This document shows, piece after piece, positions 32,949-44,083 of a DNA stretch of 64,000 nucleotides. This DNA comes from Taxawa tesnikishii (nom. ined.) (lineage: Eukaryota > Ascomycota > Dothideomycetes > Dothideales), in NCBI GenBank assembly GCA_030247885.1, contig JAPDRO010000002.1:1674001-1738000 (forward strand). Direction: 5' to 3'. Below the pieces are notes generated by a model. It ran no database searches, was not told the origin of the DNA, and worked only from the letters and a program-made list of their open reading frames with translations. The position numbers and the translations under genes are program-made. Every line of letters begins with the position of its first letter. The first letter of the stretch is position 1.

Positions 32949-35523
32949 TGTAGGAAAGATGAAAGAAGTCCATGAGCTGAATGAGGCTGAGATATGCTAC
33001 TTTAATATAGGCCCCGCTTTCCGAGGATCTTAGCTGGAGCCTGCAATTTAGTGACGTACACACAAGCAAACAATACTTGACACAAGACTCTTCCATTACC
33101 AATGTATCAAAGACCTGTTGACTTGTGCGCTATGATACCATGGACGTGCTGTAGCCAGCTGGGGTTGGGCTTCGCATGCAAATGGCGCGTAGGGGGCCGA
33201 GGAGAGGACGTCAGCGCGAAGTGCAATCACTTGAGCATATGTATCGCACTCGACAGGTGCGGAGAGTTGAACGTGGTCAAGGAGAGTAATAGTTGATGAA
33301 TCGAGTTGTTGAATGGAGAGGCGCGCGATCGATTCTCTTCACCGCCGTCTCCGCTCCGCTCCGCTCATTCGGTCGGCTGTCGCCGTCCCTTGTTCCTTCC
33401 CTCTGGGCAACCACCTCCCTGCAGTCTTACTCATACTCGAGTTTGTAGTTTTGCGCCAGCACATACCGCAACAAAGCCGTTTTTGCATCCTCAGCAAGTC
33501 CCTCGCGCCTGGGGTATTGGCTATATCATCCAGCCGTTCGCACATACATTCCGCCAAACATGACAAGACGCCTGTGGAATCTACCCGAAGCCCGTCCTCG
33601 GGCATCCAGCCCACCCAACACCGATGACGGTCTGTGAGGAAGAGGAGGGGTTCTATTGAGATGAGGGATCAAGAGCCGGGCTGAGAGAAGCGAAGCCTTG
33701 ATGCTTACACACGATCCGGAAGCAGAATCCTGGATACAAGGCCGCTTTCCCCGAAGCACCCCTTGACACCTCTCGGGTAGTGTCCGCGACCAGAGGGTTC
33801 TCCGATCTCCTTTCTGAAGGCCAGACAAGCGATTGGTTTGTGAGGCGCAGCGCGATACTCACATGTTTTCCCGACAATCTCAAATGATAGCTTGTGATGG
33901 ACGTTGCGCTTTGGCCGTGACCGCACAGTCGCCGGCATGCTGAAACCAGGCCCAAAGAATACTGGGGCTGCATTCGGCAGCATTTGAAGACAAAGCAGGC
34001 CAGAGGTCATTCTTATGGTCCATCAGCCCCTCCCGGCGCGACATGTTGTGCCTCGCGGCAGTGGTGTGCGATTTTATACATGTATATACAGGGGATTCCT
34101 TCTGCCTTCGATGTTTCCTTTTCCGGTTGCTGGTAAAATATACGGATGAGAGCAGCGGCAGACTTGTAGCCTGTTGTCTCTCTCTGTTCTCTTCTCATTG
34201 CTCAAGCTCCTGTGGACGGACCCCCAATGCCAGCAGATGACAGCATCGAAGAGAATGCAACGTACGCCCAACCGCGAGATCGAGCAACCCCCGGGACCGG
34301 CGATTGCGTGGCCCAGTCAGATGAGACAGGAGACGCTGCGGACCAGTCCACTTGCAAGCCTGATTGAGCCCGAAGAAGACGTCGGCGCAAGACACAGATC
34401 CAGATGTAGACCTGTGGTTCCAGTGAGCGCTTCTGACATGCATCTGCTGCCGCAAAACTCCTGCTTCTGGGAGAAGTGCTAATGTTAGTTCACCGGCGTA
34501 TCTCGATGCACCTTCTCCGACGTGTCCTGAAGAGTAGAGGTCGCTGATAGGGTAATCGTTGATAGGGGTGGCGCCAGCCTCTAACCTGACGCGCTCCCTC
34601 ATTACAACAACGTCCATCTCACCTGCTCATGCGTACAGTCGTCGCTGCTGTGCCGATTCACGGCCTTCGCGGCCATGGAAGGTCCAAATGATCTTGCTGT
34701 TAATCGCGGCGGATCAGGCGGCCCTCTTGTGCAGGGAAGAGGCGTTTGCAAAGGCACACCTTTGTTCTCCTTCAGACCCTTTGCCGGGAGCAGGAAGCTA
34801 GCTGAACTCATGCTGCATGACGTGTTCGGTATAGTCTTAGCTCTTCAGGAACCAGAGCGCCGTGTTTGCTTCCGGCAGTCAAAAGGAACAGTTATCTTAA
34901 GGAGTAGCAGGGTGGCTGCCATGCCTGTTCACCTCCGATGGAACCATCTCGCATCGCAACAGCTTGTATCGCATCGCTCCTGGGTTGAAAGGGAAATCCA
35001 AACGTGGCGTTTCTGAGCTGCCCGCCTGCTCTCGTGGTCCTTGGATACACCCTTTTCCCAGTATTCGCTTCCTGCTACTGCCAAACCGGACCCAGCGCTG
35101 TCTTACGATGGTCATAGTCCTTCCTGCAGCTTTCTGAGGAGCGGTACATCTCCCTCTGGTGGCTTGCTGGACGCTCGCCATGCCGTCGTTTTGTGCAAGC
35201 CCGGGGGCATGTGGACATGCAGGAGCAGATGGTGGTGTAGGGCTACGGCATCAAAACAGCTCGGTATCGTCGATATCTAAGGCAAGAAGAGCAACCAAAT
35301 GCGGTGTTTCTGGCCTGCCCGCCCCTCAGTATCCTCCTCTTGCTATGGTCTGTCTGCAACGGGCCTTGTCTTGCGATGGAGGTATCGTCTGATTGGGGTC
35401 TGTGAAGGGCGACAAGCCTTTGTTGATCTTTGTGGGCTCTCACCTTGTGCTACCGCCGTACACAAACATTGGATCTGTGGCCGCGCGAGAGGGGATTGTG
35501 GTGTAGGGCAACACGAACTTCGC
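32949..35523. other. Gene-poor region, 2.6 kb
   Basis: No supported gene on either strand; the small frames present overlap each other and have no domain. It includes diverged tandem sequence at about 34950-35520. Confidence 0.5.
34950..35520. repeat. Diverged tandem repeat, period about 300 bp, two copies or slightly more
   Basis: Words recur in the same order: GTTTCTGxxCTGCCCGCC at about 35007 and 35307, CAGTATxC at about 35062 and 35327, TGTCTTxCGATGG at about 35099 and 35368, and GTGGTGTAGGGC at about 35231 and 35500. Spacing is close to 270-300 bp. The copies differ at many sites, mostly C/T and G/A. The sequence codes for nothing I can see. Confidence 0.55.
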
Positions 35524-35766
35524 TCAAACAATCCCGCTGTCGTGTGAGACACGTGGGAGACGCTGCATGCTAATCCCAGTCGCGGCACTAGCACCGCCGT
35601 CGTCGTCAAGACCAATTACTTCCTGCTCTTCGTATCTACGGTCAACGTCGCTGTTTCGTCGTTCTGCTTGCGCCTTGCGCTTCATCTTCATAAGGCAGGC
35701 GATGAGAAAGAACAACAGGATGATGATTGCTGGGACGCTCAGGCCTATGACTAGAGGTAAATTCAT
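35524..35766 (-). CDS. Possible small single-span membrane protein, 80 residues
   Basis: ATG at 35766. Residues 4-26 are a strong membrane span (LVIGLSVPAIIILLFFLIAC), followed by a basic stop-transfer (MKMKRKAQAERR) and an acidic soluble tail (YEEQEVIGLDDDGG). That is a textbook type III/single-pass layout that chance frames rarely give. No family is recognised and no upstream exon is evident. Could be the last exon of a longer gene, or a short signalling or adaptor protein. Confidence 0.45.
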   Translation of the reverse strand: MNLPLVIGLSVPAIIILLFFLIACLMKMKRKAQAERRNSDVDRRYEEQEVIGLDDDGGASAATGISMQRLPRVSHDSGIV

Positions 35767-36772
35767 GATGTGTTTACTGAATGGGACGCGTCGATGATGG
35801 GAATCTGGTATTCAATGTGATGGTGTTTATGTTTGCGCGAAGCAAAGAGAAGCGAAATACCTACAGAGTCACCAAGCTCGACACGCATGTCACCTACAAC
35901 TTATGAAGTCACGGTGTGATACACGGGAGCAAAGACTGCGAGAATCACAAGGGCATGCAAACATCACAAGGAGACCGGATGGAGAGCATCTTCTACAGCC
36001 TCCAGCTCAAGGCTAAAGGCACTGATGAAAAATGGTTGATTCGCGTCAGCCCGAGGCAGTGCAATACGAGCGACACAGTGGCCAGAGAGGTGAGCAAGCC
36101 CAGAGCTCTCCGACCTGGCCTCAAAAATAACACCGGTCAGGGTAGAGTAACAAACGCTAGGCAGGCAGATGTTTGAAAAGAAAACGCAGGCTGCCCCCTG
36201 CGTGTCCAGAGAGATGAGAATACTCAGAGCCCTGCGGACAGTTCCAAAATTCCCTGGCGCTCTGGAACCAAGAAGTGCTCGAGAGAGAAAAGAAGAGGAA
36301 GTCTGGCGGAAGCTGAGCGAACTTTTAAAGTTGCTCCTCTCGGCAACAACCGGGCGGTGAGGGTAAGCGTGACGGCAGATCACACTAGCAATGATATTGC
36401 AGAGCCTACAAGGACATGGGGCCGCGTAAAGGGCACGTCATTGCCTTGAACGCGTTCATTGAGGCTCTCCCTTGAGCACGGTATACGCATTTCTACAGTC
36501 CAAGAACCCCTACTTCGTCTATCAGGAGCCTAACCATGTAAGGAAAATCAAGAGAGCCACGGAGAGCGGTCATCGTAGTTCCGTGCTCTTCGAATGCGAA
36601 GGCGGGTGTGTCTCCGATGGACCGTAGAGGTGTGCATCATCATAGAACATGAAAAGAGCGCGTAGGTCTTCAGGAATCTTCTCTGCACCCAATTGTTTCT
36701 CTGTCTTCTCTTGCTCCACACCACAACAACCACATCGCGACCTCACTCTCATTACCACCACCACAATCACAA
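35767..36772. other. Intergenic region, 1.0 kb
   Basis: No supported gene. The right end is the promoter and leader of the small gene at 36773, with CCACAACAACCACA-type leader sequence. Confidence 0.5.
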
Positions 36773-37421
36773 ATGGCGTCAATCATTGCCGCATTCTCCG
36801 CCGCGCAACGCCTGGCCGAGCTGAGCATCGAGCTCGCCAGCCGCATTCACGCCCTGGTGTCCCTCAGGGCTAGCGAGTAAGGCCACCAGAAAGTGTTGTT
36901 GGCGATGCTGACAAGTTTCGTAGCCACCCACAACTGCATCTCGCTTGCGCCGCCGACGTCGAGCACTTCTGGGGCCTGTACTCACAGGCGTGGAAGTAAG
37001 TACAAGATACATCACGCTCTCAAGGACATCAACGACGGTCCGCTTGAACCGCTATACTAAGGCAAGGGCTTACGACAATTTGGTGGTACGGCGAGAAGAG
37101 CACAATCTCATGCGTACTTCTTGTCTACCTTCGAAGCAACGGGGCAAGCAAGATGAGCTGCGCTGCTATCCACGACTTTCCACCACCACTAGCCTGCACC
37201 TCACCTCGCCTTAGTATAGTGGTTCAACGGGCTGATTGCCTGTCCTTTTGAGACCTATTACGCTACGTTCTATCGTACGGGTGCGCTGACATACGGGCAG
37301 TGACTACCACGAGCTCACTTCGCAGCTCGTACCAGAGCTGAGAGAGATGGCGGCCGCCATCGCTCGGGGCAGCAACCACCCCGAGAGCGTGGAAGACATC
37401 CTCCGCGGTCGAGCTTTGTGA
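36773..37421 (+). CDS. Small hypothetical protein, 98 residues, three exons
   Basis: Exons 36773-36876, 36924-36995 and 37301-37421, each bounded by good splice sites (GTAAGG...CGTAG and GTAAGT...GGCAG); phases close at 99 codons. The product is alpha-helical and mostly hydrophilic: MASIIAAFSAAQRLAELSIE, then a His/Cys-containing middle (HPQLHLACAADVEHFWGLYS) and a C-terminal helix (QLVPELREMAAAIARGSN). No signal peptide or known domain. The middle segment reads like a real, constrained helix bundle. The second intron is unusually long for this locus (305 nt). Being spread over three short exons, it would be missed by scans for long open frames. Confidence 0.6.
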
Positions 37422-38613
37422 AGGAGTACACCGCAGCAAGGCGCAAATAGCATAAGCATTGGCCTACATAATTCAAATGCAGTGATTTTCTGCTTTCTTT
37501 CTTGCCTCGAGCTCTTGTTGCCCACCATTTTGGCCAATCGAGACTGGGTCTCCAACGCTCATAACATGTAGCGAGATACCGCTGCCACAATGCGTAATTG
37601 ATGTACAGGGGCGTTTGTTTAGACAATCAGCAGTCGCCTCATGCCTTCTTGACTCTCTCCGATATTGTGCTGCCCGCTATTCGAACCAACTGAACTGTCT
37701 GTCGAACCTGAACTTGTCAGCCTGAAATGGTCATACCAATCTCAACAAAGCAGAGGAGTTGTCTACAGATTCCGGACCTGTGGCAATCGTTGGATCTTAC
37801 GCTACCCATCTAGAGCTCCGGGTCAGCTGATTGGTCGAATCCTGCTTGCTCTCCAACATGATCTGACCAGCCGCAGAATTGCTATATCAAGTCCGTTGCA
37901 AAGTCGGTGGCAGATCGGCATCCACACCGCCCGCGCCAATCGGGGCCGCGTAGCCGAAACAAACCCCCAAACCATTCGTGTGCTATCCTCCTTGCTTTCA
38001 CCACGCTCAGCATTGAGCTGGAACTACCCATGCAGCGAGCCATATCTGGAAACAGATACCCAACCTCATATTTTTTTCCATGTTCCGGAGCAACGGAGAG
38101 GTCTTGATCCGCCGCGGGGCTTGTGCTACAAACCATTTAGCCAGCTTATCTGTCACACCATCTCTGTTACTCATGGTTTTGCAAGCCACAGACCAACACG
38201 TACGAGTTTTTGTTGTTGGGCAGATGTCGTGTTCCCAAAACAATAAGCTGGTACTGTGCGACTCTTGCCTGCGTTATGTGTCCGGCGCTTACACTGGATG
38301 GCAAGCTTCCTTGTAGATCCAAGGGGCTGCTGTGTAACTGGATGTGCTGCCGCACCATGAACTAGGTAATTATATGTCATGACTTGCATTCAGCTATTTC
38401 TTTGGCCCTACATAACGGTCTCGTGGCCGCCGATTGGGAGCTCTCGCCTCCCAAAGAACCCTCACCTTGCCCTGAAGTATCACCTTCATTCCCACACTGC
38501 GCTCTCTGGGCTTGAAACTGTCCCGAGCCGTTACTTCTGGGTCCTTTCTTTTTCAACCTTGGTCGAAGCGCGGTAATATCTTTCTTTCTATCTTGTTCCC
38601 TTCCCTCATAGCC
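37422..38613. other. Intergenic region, 1.2 kb
   Basis: Promoter side of the rhodopsin-domain gene; no supported gene or clear repeat. Confidence 0.5.
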
Positions 38614-39978
38614 ATGCATTTTCCGCCGCTTGCTGTGTTCATCACCTTCCCTACGCCCAACTACATCAGCCCAGCCACACGCGGCAACGCGCTCGTCGTG
38701 ATCGACATCGTCTTCATGGTACTGATTACCGTTGCTGGTAAGTCAGTCTTTGGGAACAAATCCGAGAAGAAGAAGTACCGACTGCATGTACTCATCATCA
38801 TACTAGTGGCGCTGCGGTACTATGCACGCATCACCCTAAAAACCGCCTTGGCAAGGACGATGTGGCAATCGCTGTTGCTCTGGTGGGCTGAGTCTTCTCG
38901 CGCTCCTTCTCCTTCCGCTACGCATTCCACAAGGCTGACGACAAGCTCTACCAAACAGATCTGGGCGCTGGGTCTGGGTATAGCGGTCATTCTGGCCAAT
39001 GTCCGCTACCAATGGGACCGCCACATCTGGGACGTTCAGTTCACCGTCGTACAAGACGCAAACATCGTTGCCATGGCCGCCAAGCTGCTCTTCACGCTCG
39101 CCGCCACGTTTACGCGAGTCTCGCTGATATGCTTCTACTACCGCCTCATCAAGGACAGCGGAAGTTTCTGGTTTCGCTGGATGCTGCATTCCAGCATGCT
39201 CTGGACGATCGCCGTGTGCATCAGCTTCGTCGTGTTGACGGTTTTCCAATGCACGCCGGTCGAATCGTATTGGCTCTTCCCACCCATGAACAAGTACCAC
39301 TGTCTCGACGAGGGAAAAGTGACGCTGGCAGCGGGCATCATCAACTGTGTGTCCGATCTCCTCGTCACGCTGATCCCGATACCGATCGTCATGCGGTTGC
39401 ACATGCCGCTGAGCCAACGCTTCGGGGTGGTCGTGCTCTTGACTCTGGGTATAGTGGTCACGGTTGCAGGGGTCGTCCGGACATACTTTATCTGGTTGAG
39501 CTTGATAGCTTCATGGGATGAGACGTGGTATTCCTACCCGCTGTGGATCTCCGCTGTTGTCGAGATCGACCTAGCCGTTGTGAGTCGAAACACCCTGCGC
39601 TGCATTTTCCGTTGGCTTGAGCCTCCCCTCCGTTAACATCTTCCCATGAAGCTGTGCGCATGCGCTCCGGCCCTGAAACCTCTTTTGTCACCAGCATGGG
39701 CGTCACTCACCTCGGCCATCGCCTCAACCCTCTGCCCAAGTTTTATGCGCGACCGGTCGAGAGATAGAGCGGAAGCATCGCCGTTCTCGTCCGGTGCATC
39801 GTCGTCACGGCCGATGTTTAACCCTTTGAGGAGTCTGGGCTGGTTCCAGCACCCGCGATATGAGTTCGAACCCGTCCAGTTTGGGGGCAGCAGGCCTGAA
39901 GTGGTCTTCAGGGTGGTACGGGAGAAGGGTACGTGTGAGCTATCTGGGCGTATACCGCCTCAGAACATGGAGGTGTGA
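38614..39978 (+). CDS. Fungal rhodopsin-domain (Pth11/SAT5-like) integral membrane protein
   Basis: Three exons: 38614-38737, 38807-39579 and 39652-39978. Family words: RGNALVVIDIVFMVLITVA, VALRYYARITLK, RVSLICFYYRLIKDS, VFQCTPVESYW, GIINCVSDLLVTLIPIPIVM, WDETWYSYPLWISAVVEIDL and CACAPALKPLLS. Six or seven membrane spans and a cytosolic tail. Members of this large family lie in plasma or vacuolar membranes and some act as receptors in infection. The stretch 38838-38960 is suspect: as read it gives TALARTMWQSLLLWW, but one extra A in the A5 at 38838-38842 gives NRLGKDDVAIAVALVG, the usual family sequence. A return to the downstream frame needs further changes I could not place, so the second membrane span is uncertain. 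The product as read would be 407 residues. Confidence 0.78.
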
Positions 39979-40354
39979 TCGGGTTTTTGCAAGACGAGGG
40001 AGAGAGTTTACCAGTCAGGTCACTGCGGAGTGGAAATCGTCCCCATAAAGGGTTCGAGCGTGCTCGTTATGGGCAAGTGTACATTTGCTTTGGGGACGAG
40101 CAACTTAGAGATACGAGATCATGCAACCGTTGTTGTGATTATCAATTAATTGCAATGCTCTTCTGGCAACCGCATTCGTCAGCCTTTTGTGGTCGCTTGG
40201 CCATACTTCGTGAACGATTCACCTTTTCCTCAATAACGCAATCGAAAAGTCTGTTCCTCCGGCTTTGATTTTCCCAATGTGCCGCCGATCGAAACGAATG
40301 GTATCTATGCTAGCCATACTCCCAAATCCACCAACGCCTTCGAAAACCCTCATC
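39979..40354. other. Convergent intergenic spacer
   Basis: 3' ends of the rhodopsin-domain gene and of the securin-like gene; nothing else recognised. Confidence 0.5.
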
Positions 40355-41819
40355 TTACAGTTCGGGAATCTCAAGCTGGAAATCCCGCAACGAATCATCC
40401 TCATCATCCAGCTTGAGGCCTCCTAGGCCACTGTAGAGGTTCGCCTCGTCCTCATCATCCTCCATGGTGTTGAGCAGGCTTGCTTGACGCCGGATCCAGT
40501 CATCCAGCTCTGGGTCCTCAGCAAACGGGTCCTCTGGACCTTGCTTGGTTGGAGCTCCGGCTTGGGGCAGGATGGGCTTCTTGGTGATGACCTTTGACCT
40601 GTGTGCCTCACTAAGGGGAGGTCTGGCAGAGGCAGAGACAGCTCTGCCTTTGAAATAGCCGAGAGTGGATTTGGATGCGGCCGTTACTGCAGCATGGCGC
40701 ATCGTAGCTGATGTGCTGGGATCTGGGACGCTTGGCTGTTTGCGAGAAGTGGGAACCGCAGGGGCGCGAGTTTTGGAGACAGCTGTAGGGACGGCGAAGC
40801 GAGGTCGAGAAGTTGATGAGGTCGATCTTGAGGGAGCCGGTCTTGACAGAGCGGCTGCTGCACTCTTTGATGTGAGAGTCGACGGTCCCTTGATACTGAG
40901 CGGCTTCTTGGCTATGCTTGCTTGAGTCTGCTTCTGCATGACGGAGGCATTGCTGATAGCGTGCCTGTCTTCAGGACTCGGTGCCGCACTCCGCTTGCCG
41001 TAACCAATGATGGGGTCATTGTCCAGAGCATTGCGGAGGAATTCATCTTCGAGCTCCTTTGTTCGTGCCATGAACTCGGCTTCCTCGCGCTCCTTCTTCG
41101 AAACCCCGTTCTCGTCGATTGGGTTGGAGAACGCGCTCCACATACCACGAGTCAGGTTCGCGCCTTCAAAAACGGAGAAGTCGAAGTCATGCCGGAAGTC
41201 CTCGGGGTAGTCAGGCAGAGCTGCTGATCGTAAGCAAAGCGCTTGACAAGCACTGCTGATGGATAATACTCACGCACTGAGCGAGGAGGCATGTATTCGA
41301 TCTCTGGTTCCTCATCCTCCTTCTCCACCTTCTCGGTCTCTGCTTGGTGGATCTTCACTTTCGGTCTCCGCAGACGAGGACTGACCGTCTTGATCGACTC
41401 TTTTCCAGCGGTGAGAGGCGCTGGGGTCTGGAGAGCTGCAGCTTTGGCATTGGTTGTTTTCATGCCCAGTGGTGCGCGAGTGCGCGGTCCTACAGCGCGC
41501 GTCAACTCCCGAATCTTAGCAGCGACGCTCTCGAGGCACGCGTACCGGCCGGCGTGACGAAAGCATCCTTGGCTGCGCCCAAGCCCTTCTTTGCTCCAGT
41601 CACGGCATTCTCATCTCCCTTCTTTCCAGTTTTCAGTCCGGTGTTGCCTCCACGATGGTTGTTCTCGTCGTTCAGCGCGATTTTGAACGGAGTCTTGGGT
41701 GCTTTGTTTCCTGGGGTCTTCGCGCCGAGCCCCTTGATTCCCTGGTTCAGCGGTTTCGCAGCTGCAGCGGTCTGCTGGCCGTAGACGAGGTTTTCCTGAT
41801 CAGCCCGGGCGGCGAACAT
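40355..41819 (-). CDS. Securin-like protein (Cut2/Pds1 type)
   Basis: Three exons: 41819-41546, 41489-41274 and 41220-40355; 451 residues, phases close. Residues 1-110 are basic and disordered (QENLVYGQQTAAAAKPLNQG, TPGNKAPKTPFKIALNDENN), then TRAPLGMKTTNAKA, then an acidic segment with PEIEYMPPRSV, then DFDFSVFEGANLTRGMWSAF and a long Ser/Pro/Lys-rich tail. RAPLG followed by the (D/E)IEYMPP box matches fission-yeast securin Cut2, which has RAPLG near its N-terminus and EDIEYMPPP in the middle. The NDENN segment may serve as a KEN-like degron. Securin holds separase inactive until the anaphase-promoting complex destroys it. Securins evolve fast, so this rests on short motifs; I have no alignment. 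Confidence 0.65.
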
Positions 41820-42440
41820 TGTGGCGGGCAGTCGTTGGCATCTGTTTTGGGGGTGGACCTAGTGCGCGAAGCTTATCTAGTAGCTCTTTGAGGGAGAGTC
41901 AGACAGAGAGAGACAGTGACAGTGGCTGTGGCTGTGGAAGCGTCGATTGCAGGTGTTTTGTTTACAAGCCCGGTTGTTGTCGGTCCAACCTTCCGGATCG
42001 GGGAAGGCGCATCCGAGACTTGGCAGGGTATGGAACTGAACCCAGCAACTGAACCCAGCAATATGACCGTGACTACTACTACTCGTGTATGATATACGCT
42101 ATTACTCGTGTATGATAATACTGATTGTCCTGAACCCAATGCGCCTAGTGAAACATACCTAAAGTGGACATGATTTGTTTGAGGACGGCCCAGGGAACGC
42201 CCTTGGGAAGCTCCCAGAAACGCTTGGCGCGACTGGACCCTTGTAAGCGTGGCCGCCGCCCAAAGGCACCTGCAGTCAACACTTCGATCCACACACACCT
42301 GCTTGCGTTTCCTCCTATAACAAGCAGCGCTAATACCACAACAACGCTCTGCACAAGACCACCTGCCAATCAAGCAACATCCTCTCCATCTGCTTCATCC
42401 TCCCGACTCGCTCTACCCTCCGACCGCGCCGACCAACATC
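41820..42440. other. Divergent intergenic region, securin-like/tropomyosin
   Basis: 620 bases shared by two cell-division genes. It has GAACCCAGCAA duplicated near 42037-42061 and ACTCGTGTATGATA duplicated near 42080-42117. No gene seen. Confidence 0.55.
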
Positions 42441-43132
42441 ATGGACGCAATCAAGAATGTCAGTGTTTGCAACGTTTCATGAGTACCCCTCACCCTCACC
42501 ACCACCGCTGTCCATCAACACACGGCATTCCAGAACATTTGTTATCCTACCAAACGCTTCTGTCATTTTTCACCATAACAAACCCAATCACTGACTCAGT
42601 ACTAGCGCATGAGCGCTCTCCGCCTCGAAGCCGAAGAATCCGCCGCCAAAGTTGAGGAGCTTCAGGCCAAAGTCAAGGCACTCGAGCAGGAGAACCTCGC
42701 CAAGGAGCAGGAGATCACTTCGCTGTCACACAAGAACCAGCTGCTCGAGAAGGAGCTGGAGAAGCTGGAGACTGGTTTGAAGGAGGCCAAGAGGGAGGCA
42801 GACGAGAGCTTGCAGCACGGTACACAGGCCGAGTCTCTACAGAGGAAGCTCCAGCTGCTGGAGGAAGAGGCCGAGGAGGCAGACAAGAACCTCAGAGAGA
42901 CCAACGAGAAGTGAGTTGCTCGCCGCCAACACTCACAAGGAACAGGGACTGACATGCATGCTCTCACAGGCTCCGCCAAACAGACGTCAAGGCCGGCCAC
43001 TACGAGCGTAAGGTGCAAGCTCTGGAGGCTGCCCGGGATCAGTGGGAGGCCAAGTACGAGGAGATGGCCAAGAAATACACCGAGACGAAGAAGGAGTTGG
43101 ACGACTTCGTTGCTGAGATAGGCAACATCTAG
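42441..43132 (+). CDS. TPM1: Tropomyosin
   Basis: Three exons: 42441-42458, 42606-42910 and 42970-43132; 161 residues, the length of fungal tropomyosins (yeast Tpm2, fission yeast Cdc8). The 18-nt first exon codes MDAIKN and is joined to RMSALRLEAEESAAKVEELQ. The whole protein is one continuous coiled coil with heptads of Ala/Leu and charged residues (LEKELEKLETGLKEA) and ends in LDDFVAEIGNI, the typical fungal C-terminus used for head-to-tail overlap. It binds along formin-made actin filaments, stabilising cables and the contractile ring. The first exon is too short to be found without knowing the family; the 147-nt first intron follows the common fungal gene structure. Confidence 0.95.
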
Positions 43133-43259
43133 GCGCTGCATAACCATGGACGTCCCCTCCCAGCCCCTGTATTCTGGACGACTTATCTGTCTCGCGGCTG
43201 TTGGGGTCTGGCACGGTGTGCGATATCAACACCCGGTTTGGCGAGCATTGATTCGAGCG

Positions 43260-44083
43260 TTATACGGATTTCCTCAGGTCTCCTACTGCTTTCCACGATA
43301 CCATACAACTGAAATCAGTTTTCGTTTCTAACATGACATGTGCATTGTTTGCTGTGCTATCATCCACTCCGACGGACCTTTGCCGCTGCGGAGTTCTTCG
43401 CTTTTGTTTCTGCCTAGTTTGTTTCCGCTCTGCCTTGCTCTCATACCTAAACTTTTTCTTCTTCTTCTTCTTCTTTGCAGCATTGTCGGCAGACTTGTTC
43501 CTTGATGCTCCCTTTCTGTTCGCTGCAGCGCTAGCGGGCGCCTTGCCCTGCGTTGTCATTGTGGATGATCTTGTCTCTGCCGTCCCTCCATCTTCGTCCT
43601 CGCTTCCAACGGCCAAGTCCCTAGGGTCATCCATTGTCTCTATTGTGACCGTGGTGTACTTGTCCTCGTCGATGTACTCGTCCACACCGTCAACCGCCGC
43701 AGGTTCCTCAATCCCATTCCATCCTTCCTCCGTCACTCCACCCTCGCCCTCTTCGACCCCCGACTCCGCCTCGCTCGCATCAGGATTTGCTTGCTTCAAC
43801 AGCGCATTCACCTCTGCCACGTGCCGCTCAAGATCCTGCTTCCTCTGCTCGCGCAACTGCAACCCGTCAATGTCTGCGTCCCTCCCCCAATATGACGTTT
43901 TCGTACCTGCTTGCGCTGTTGCACCTTCTCTTCCCGCTCCTTTTTGGCAGCCTCTTCCTGCGCGTGCTTTATGCGCTGCAGCTTGCGCTTGTGGAACCCA
44001 GTCAGGTACTCTTGGCGAGCGGCGGGATCGAAGGTGAGTGCTTCTGGCTGCTCGAGCTTGCGGCGCTTGAGTGCTGGCGCCAT
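43260..44083 (-). CDS. RRP17: RRP17/NOL12-type ribosomal biogenesis protein
   Basis: Two exons, 44083-43907 and 43856-43260; 257 residues. Exon 1 carries the Nop25 signature (ALTFDPAARQEYLTGFHKRK, then LQRIKHAQEEAAKKEREEKV). The intron is GTACGA...TTGCAG (50 nt) and exon 2 continues LREQRKQDLERHVAEVNALL. An acidic middle follows, then a basic tail with a nine-Lys run (nuclear or nucleolar signal). In yeast Rrp17 is a 5'-3' exonuclease that trims 5' ends of 5.8S and 25S rRNA precursors in the nucleolus. A longer frame reading through the intron up to 44606 exists but would replace the conserved N-terminus, so I reject it. It converges on tropomyosin with 127 bases between stops. Confidence 0.9.
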
